From positions 1 to 33,019 of the forward strand of contig CALZHD010000015.1 in the NCBI GenBank assembly GCA_945787155.1: a stretch of DNA of 33,019 bases. Reading direction: 5' to 3'. The notes beneath the pieces were generated by a model. It ran no database searches and was not told the DNA's origin. It was given only the letters and a program-made list of their open reading frames with translations. The position numbers and the translations under genes were made by a program. This stretch comes from an uncultured Gammaproteobacteria bacterium. GTDB taxonomy: Bacteria; Pseudomonadota; Gammaproteobacteria; SZUA-140. Shown here piece by piece: positions 27,109 through 33,019 of this stretch (position 1 is the first letter of the stretch; each line of letters opens with the position of its first letter).

Positions 27109-28161
27109 ATGCGTGTTGGAATCCCTCGTGAAATTAAGCCGCTCGAAGGGCGTGTTGGTCTGATCCCTGCGGCGGCGGCTGAGCTGGTAAAACAGGGGCA
27201 TGAGCTCTTTATTGAGACGGGTGCTGGCGTGCTGAGTGGTTATCGTGATCAACAATATGCCTCACTTGGCGTCACTGTGCAGCCCGATGCGGCGAGCCTC
27301 TACGACGCGTCTGAGGTGATCATCAAGGTCAAAGAACCGGTGGAGCCGGAGATTGGATTGTTACGTGAAGATCATTTGCTGTTCAGTTTTCTGCACCTGG
27401 CAGCTGAGCCAGCGTTGACTCAGAAACTACTCGATATTGGTCTGACCGCGGTGGCGTTTGAGACTGTTGAAGAAAATCGTCAATTACCATTGCTCGCCCC
27501 GATGAGTGACATCGCTGGACGGCTTTCGACCCAGATCGGCACCACGCTGCTGCACCAACCGAATGGTGGCAAGGGGATCTTGCTGGGTGGACTGCCTGCT
27601 GCGCCACGTGGCCGCGTGGTGATTCTGGGTGGCGGTGTCGCGGGTGGCGGCGCGGCAACACTGGCGGCGGCAATGGGTGCCGAGGTGGTGGTGTTCGATA
27701 AGGATCGAACAAAACTGGAGCAGATGCGCGCACTCGGTCCCAATGTGACGGCGCTTTACGCTTACAACGACCTGATTGCCGCAGAGGTGGCGTGCGCCGA
27801 TCTATTGGTTGGCGCCGTGTTGATTCCCGGTGCGAAGGCGCCGCATCTGGTCTCAGCGGAGATGGTCAAGACGATGGGTGATGGTAGTGTGGTGATCGAT
27901 ATCTCCGTCGATCAGGGCGGCTGTATCGAGACCACGCGTCCAACGAATTATGAATCTCCGACCTTTGTATGGGAAGGGGTGGTTCATTTTGGCGTCACCA
28001 ATATGCCGGGGGCGGTGCCGCGTAGCGCATCACAGGCGCTATCGGCGGCGTTGATTCCCTATGCCATCCGTCTGGCCAATGGCGAGCTGGAGCAGCACGC
28101 TAGCCTGCGTGCTGGTATCAATGTGAGTGGTGGCGAATTAATCCACCCCGCACTGAAGTAA
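27109..28161 (+). CDS. ald: Alanine dehydrogenase
   Basis: Ald interconverts L-alanine and pyruvate plus ammonia with NAD. The product is 350 aa from the ATG at 27109 (MRVGIPREIKPLEGRVGLIP); an ATG at 27070 adds 13 unconserved residues. AAGGAG lies at 27093-27098. Catalytic residues match the family: R15, K75 in KVKEP, H96 in FSFLHLA, and an Asp in VVIDISVDQGGC. The NAD fold is at VVILGGGVAGGGAATLAAAMGAEVVVFD, with Gly-Gly-Gly where most members have a bulkier segment. It is slightly shorter than the usual 370 aa. It sits between trxB and ftsK. Confidence 0.95.
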   Translation: MRVGIPREIKPLEGRVGLIPAAAAELVKQGHELFIETGAGVLSGYRDQQYASLGVTVQPDAASLYDASEVIIKVKEPVEPEIGLLREDHLLFSFLHLAAEPALTQKLLDIGLTAVAFETVEENRQLPLLAPMSDIAGRLSTQIGTTLLHQPNGGKGILLGGLPAAPRGRVVILGGGVAGGGAATLAAAMGAEVVVFDKDRTKLEQMRALGPNVTALYAYNDLIAAEVACADLLVGAVLIPGAKAPHLVSAEMVKTMGDGSVVIDISVDQGGCIETTRPTNYESPTFVWEGVVHFGVTNMPGAVPRSASQALSAALIPYAIRLANGELEQHASLRAGINVSGGELIHPALK

Positions 28162-28201
28162 TCTATGGCATAATTCCCCACTGTTTTTAGCGCCGCTGAC
28201 G

Positions 28202-28232
28202 TAACGCTTGTTGCGTTAGGCACCTAATTTTT
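28202..28232 (+). terminator. Weak terminator or attenuator between ald and ftsK
   Basis: TAACGC-TTGTT-GCGTTA (28202-28218) is a perfect 6-bp hairpin. Five T (28228-28232) follow after a nine-base gap, too far for an ideal intrinsic terminator. It may reduce readthrough from ald into ftsK. Confidence 0.3.
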
Positions 28233-28258
28233 AAGGCCATTTTTCAAAGACTAAGTGA

Positions 28259-30571
28259 GTGGGACGGGCAACGCGTAATAAATCTGGAGAGCAGTCACCA
28301 TTAGCTGGCCATCTTGTGAGAGGCCTGCGCGAAGGTGCGCTCTTTATTTTCGGCGTGGTGGCGCTGTATATGCTGCTCTCTCTGGTCACCTACGATGTGG
28401 CCGATCCTGGCTGGTCTCATAGTCCCGATAGCGATATCGTGCACAATAAAGGCGGCGTTGCCGGCGCTTGGTTTGCCGATATCTTTCTCTCCCTGTTTGG
28501 TTATTTTTCATACCTCTTTCCACTCATGGTGGCTTATGGTGGCTGGCTGCTCTATCGCGGCCGCGCGACCGAGGATGCGGTCGATATGCGCCAGGTTGCG
28601 CTGCACAGTGGTGGTTTTCTGTTGACGATGATTGCAGGCAGTGGTCTGGCGGCGCTCCATTTTGTCAGTTCGCCTGAGGCGTTGCCGATGAGCACCGGTC
28701 CGGGTGGCGTATTGGGTGGTGGTGTAGGCGGTATGTTGGTGACGCCGTTTAGTTTTATCGGTGCGACGTTGTTGCTGCTGGCGCTGTTCATGACGGGCGT
28801 GACGCTCTTTACTGGGCTGTCGTGGATTGCGTTAATGGATCGCACTGGTGCGCTTACGCTCAAGTGGGCCGAGGATCTACGTAATCAGCTAGATCGCCTG
28901 CGCGACTATATCGAAGGACGTCGTCTGCGCAATGCGCGCAGTGAAGTGATGATCGTTGAAAAAGAGAAAGAGAAGACACGTATTAAGCCGCGCATTGAAC
29001 CGGTCATCAAAAAATTGGAAACCAGTACGCGACTGGAGAAAGAGCGTCAGGTACCACTCTTCAAGACCAATTCTAAGGGTGGTCTACCACCGCTTTCACT
29101 GCTTGATAAGCCTGAGCAAACCAAGAACAACATCTCCCACGCTTCACTGGAGGCGATGTCGCGTCAGGTAGAATTGAAGCTACAGGATTTTGGCATCGAG
29201 GTGCAGGTGGTTGAGGTTCATCCTGGGCCGGTGATTACCCGTTATGAATTGCAACCGGCAGCTGGCGTCAAGGTGAGCCAGATCAGTAATCTGGCGAAAG
29301 ATCTGGCGCGAGCACTGTCGGCGATCAGCGTGCGTATTGTCGAGGTGATCCCCGGCAAATCGGTGGTCGGGCTTGAGATCCCCAATGAACATCGTGAAAT
29401 GGTGCGTCTCAGCGAGATCATACAGTCAGAAGAGTATGATCGAGTGGCAGCACCGATGACGTTGGCCCTGGGTAAGGATATTAGTGGTCACCCGGTGGCG
29501 GTCGATCTTGCCAAGATGCCACATCTGCTGGTGGCCGGTACTACCGGCTCCGGTAAGTCGGTGGCGGTCAATGCGATGGTGTTGAGTATGCTCTATAACG
29601 CCTCACCCAAAGAGATGCGTCTGATCATGATCGATCCAAAGATGCTGGAGCTCTCGGTCTATGAAGGGATTCCTCATCTGCTGGCACCGGTCGTGACCGA
29701 CATGAAAGAGGCAGCCAATGCGTTGCGTTGGTGCGTCGCCGAGATGGAGCGTCGTTATGCGCTGCTGGCGGCACTTGGGGTGCGTAACATTAGTAACTTC
29801 AATAAAAAGGTGCAGGATGCGATCGACAATGGCGAGCCGCTGCTCGATCCTACCGCTAAACCGTCGGATGCCCTAGAATTAGATGGTGACGTGCCGGTGA
29901 CACTGGAACCACTGCCGTACATCACCATCATCGTCGATGAGCTGGCAGACATGATGATGACAGTCGGCAAAAAAGTCGAGGAATTGATCGCTCGTCTCGC
30001 ACAGAAGGCGCGTGCCGCAGGGCTCCATCTGGTATTGGCAACACAGCGTCCGTCGGTCGATGTGATTACCGGCCTGATTAAGGCCAACATTCCGACCCGT
30101 ATCGCATTCCAGGTATCATCAAAAATTGATTCACGCACCATCCTTGATCAGGGCGGCGCCGAACAACTGCTCGGCCATGGTGACATGCTCTATCTACCGC
30201 CGGGGACTGCGGTGCCGACGCGTGTGCATGGTGCCTTCGTTGATGATCACGAGGTACATAATGTGGTCGCGCATCTCAAACAATATGGTGAGCCTGATTA
30301 TATCGATGAGATCCTCGAGCCGAATGAAGGCAGCGGTGCCGATGGTGGACTGCCTGAGGTCGAAGGGGCCGAGAGTGATGAGCTCTATGACTCGGCGGTG
30401 CGTATTGTCACCGAGACACGTAAGGCCTCTATTTCTGGCGTGCAGCGTCGCCTGAAGATCGGTTACAACCGAGCCGCACGACTGGTCGAAGGGATGGAGC
30501 AGGCCGGTATTGTCGGGCCGTTGGGGTCCAATGGCCAGCGTGAAGTGCTGGCACCGCCTCCGGTTAAGTGA
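28259..30571 (+). CDS. ftsK: DNA translocase FtsK
   Basis: FtsK couples division to chromosome segregation: the N-terminal membrane part binds the divisome and the C-terminal motor pumps DNA to dif for XerCD recombination. The product is 770 aa from a GTG start at 28259. It has about four membrane segments in residues 20-195, a short basic linker (about 205-290; E. coli has hundreds of residues more), the alpha and beta motor domains with Walker A GTTGSGKS (427-434) and [11 protein letters not shown], and the winged-helix gamma domain (about 705-765, [24 protein letters not shown]) that reads KOPS. The stop overlaps the start region of lolA. Confidence 0.97.
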   Translation: MGRATRNKSGEQSPLAGHLVRGLREGALFIFGVVALYMLLSLVTYDVADPGWSHSPDSDIVHNKGGVAGAWFADIFLSLFGYFSYLFPLMVAYGGWLLYRGRATEDAVDMRQVALHSGGFLLTMIAGSGLAALHFVSSPEALPMSTGPGGVLGGGVGGMLVTPFSFIGATLLLLALFMTGVTLFTGLSWIALMDRTGALTLKWAEDLRNQLDRLRDYIEGRRLRNARSEVMIVEKEKEKTRIKPRIEPVIKKLETSTRLEKERQVPLFKTNSKGGLPPLSLLDKPEQTKNNISHASLEAMSRQVELKLQDFGIEVQVVEVHPGPVITRYELQPAAGVKVSQISNLAKDLARALSAISVRIVEVIPGKSVVGLEIPNEHREMVRLSEIIQSEEYDRVAAPMTLALGKDISGHPVAVDLAKMPHLLVAGTTGSGKSVAVNAMVLSMLYNASPKEMRLIMIDPKMLELSVYEGIPHLLAPVVTDMKEAANALRWCVAEMERRYALLAALGVRNISNFNKKVQDAIDNGEPLLDPTAKPSDALELDGDVPVTLEPLPYITIIVDELADMMMTVGKKVEELIARLAQKARAAGLHLVLATQRPSVDVITGLIKANIPTRIAFQVSSKIDSRTILDQGGAEQLLGHGDMLYLPPGTAVPTRVHGAFVDDHEVHNVVAHLKQYGEPDYIDEILEPNEGSGADGGLPEVEGAESDELYDSAVRIVTETRKASISGVQRRLKIGYNRAARLVEGMEQAGIVGPLGSNGQREVLAPPPVK

Positions 30572-30588
30572 AGGAGCTGTTGAGGGTG

Positions 30589-31253
30589 ATGTTGCGATGT
30601 AGCCGTAAACTTTTTATTAGCCAGCTGGTACTGATCATGCTGTTTATGCCGCTTTCAGCGAATGCGGGAAGTGGGCTTGATCGTCTCAACCACTTCTTTG
30701 AGGGATTGACGGGGCTGCGTGCCAACTTCGAACAGACGGTGATTGATGCCAGCGCCTTTTCATTACAGGAGAGTCGTGGGGTACTGGTCATGCAGCGTCC
30801 CGATAAATTCCTGTGGGACTATCAACAGCCCTATCAGCAGGCGATCATCGCCGATGGTAAAAAGATCTATATCTATGATGCTGATCTTGAACAGGTGACC
30901 ATCAAACCGATGCAAAAATCGATGGGCGATACGCCGATGTTACTGCTCAGTAGTGGTGGTGCGCTGGATGATAGTTTTGTGATTACCGCAAACGGCGCAG
31001 ATAGCGGGCTTGAGTGGCTCACATTAAAACCTAAAGCACAGCAAACCAATTTTACCATGATGCGACTCGCCTTTGACGCTAAGACACTGCGTGTGATGGA
31101 ACTCGTCGATAGTTTTGATCAGACCACACGGCTGCTATTTAGTGATATGCAGCGTAATCCGCGTATCGATAATTCACTGTTCAAATTTGTTGCGCCTGAT
31201 GGTGTGGACGTGATCGAAGAGGTTGCTAACGAAACCGCAGGGCATCATCCCTG

Positions 31254-31254
<1 letters not shown>
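30589..31254 (+). CDS. lolA: Outer membrane lipoprotein carrier protein LolA
   Basis: LolA ferries lipoproteins from the LolCDE complex across the periplasm to LolB. The product is 221 aa from the ATG at 30589, with a signal peptide (MLRCSRKLF, a hydrophobic core, cleavage after ANA). AAGGAG lies 12 bases upstream. A GTG at 30568, overlapping the ftsK stop as GTGA, would add seven residues and is a possible alternative. Mature-part motifs are [54 protein letters not shown] and [19 protein letters not shown]-like (here [17 protein letters not shown]). The TGA overlaps the rarA ATG by one base (TGATG). Confidence 0.95.
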
Positions 31255-32629
<1,375 letters not shown>

Positions 32630-32633
<4 letters not shown>

Positions 32634-33004
32634 CTCAGTTGCTTGCCATCGCCGCGGGGGGTGCAGTCGGCGCGGTGCTACGTTACGGCATGGCGAGTGG
32701 CATTTCTCAGTGGCTGGGGCGCGATTTTCCTTTTGGCACGCTGGCGGTCAATGTGCTCGGCTCACTGTTGATGGGATTGTTGTATGTGTTGCTGATTGAC
32801 CGCATGCAGTTGAGCCCAGAGTGGCGCGCCGCATTGCTGATAGGTCTATTAGGTGCATTTACTACCTTCTCCACCTTTTCGATGGAGACACTGAACCTGA
32901 TCGAACAGGGAGCACTGCTCAAAGCGGGGCTGAATATTGTATTGAGTGTTGTACTATGTCTGGGTGCAACCTGGGTTGGTGTGCTGGCCGGGAGACAGTT
33001 ATGA
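32630..33004 (+). CDS. crcB: Fluoride exporter CrcB/Fluc
   Basis: Fluc channels export fluoride as dual-topology dimers. The 124 aa product has four membrane segments (about 4-24, 32-56, 65-90 and 97-121), [26 protein letters not shown] with the pore Asn, and [15 protein letters not shown] with the Phe/Thr track. It starts with TTG at 32630 overlapping the rarA stop (TTGA); an upstream ATG is absent. No fluoride riboswitch is seen, since the gene is embedded in the lolA-rarA operon and has no leader. Confidence 0.93.
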
Positions 33005-33019
33005 AACAGATTACGGTAA
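33001..33019 (+). CDS. Start of a downstream gene, cut by the window end
   Basis: An ATG at 33001 overlaps the crcB TGA (ATGA) and opens MKQITV before the window ends. The typical neighbour in this cluster is serS, but these residues do not resemble the usual SerS N-terminus (MLDPK). Another crcB-linked small protein is possible. Six codons are too few to identify it. Confidence 0.5.

Overview
The window is chromosomal DNA from a gammaproteobacterium of moderate GC content. Almost every gene is a core gene in an order familiar from this class: dnaX-ybaB-recR, tsaE-amiB-(mutL), purB-hflD-mnmA-rluE, cspD<>clpS-clpA, infA-aat, trxB<>ald-ftsK-lolA-rarA-crcB. The lolA-rarA-crcB arrangement, the short (770 aa) FtsK, a MutL carrying the metal-binding endonuclease motif and the orn/Ste24-type protease/rsgA cluster suggest a free-living or symbiotic gammaproteobacterium outside the Enterobacterales (for example Chromatiales/Thiotrichales-like). 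I cannot name the genus.

Layout. 1-299: non-coding, with nested hairpins. 300-2929: dnaX, ybaB and recR (clamp loader and recombination mediators). 3117-3590: nsrR, tail-to-tail with rsgA. 3587-5800 (minus): rsgA and a Ste24-type M48 protease, divergent from orn (5946) across a 13-bp tandem repeat. 6546-7814: a cytosolic beta-propeller protein I do not recognise. 7822-8907 (minus) queG and 8927-10414 nnrD diverge from a 19-bp gap that holds a perfect palindrome. tsaE and amiB follow. A stand-alone response regulator on the minus strand (12423-12917) separates amiB from mutL, which are usually adjacent. 15121-15629 is non-coding by gene content but highly structured. 15630-19426 (minus): purB, hflD, mnmA and rluE. 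19722-22889: cspD divergent from clpS-clpA. 22974-26843 (minus): infA, aat, a GNAT/FemAB-like acyltransferase, a PilZ protein and trxB. 27109 to the end (plus): ald, ftsK, lolA, rarA, crcB and the first codons of another gene, the last four junctions all overlapping stop/start.

The most interesting object is in 15121-15629. On the minus strand, downstream of purB, lie two homologous ~100-110 nt units. Each has a TGTGA-N6-TCAC(A/G) CRP-type site, a GATAAT -10 element at exactly the same distance from that site, a 5' TGAAGGTT segment, C-rich anti-Shine-Dalgarno-like loops, and a hairpin ending in CACGGG followed by a 6-7 T tract. I read them as a tandem pair of sibling small RNAs controlled by CRP/Vfr. 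A G-U pair that forms only on the minus-strand RNA and a covarying 5' stem support that orientation. I know of no described family to which I can assign them from sequence alone.

Other notable points: a 33-bp repeat present three times in frame inside aat; a symmetric -10 palindrome that could fire leaderless queG and nnrD transcripts in both directions; a near-leaderless clpS promoter; a cspD mRNA predicted to begin with a hairpin; and the clustering of ClpS, ClpA and Aat, the three parts of the N-degron pathway, within about 4 kb.
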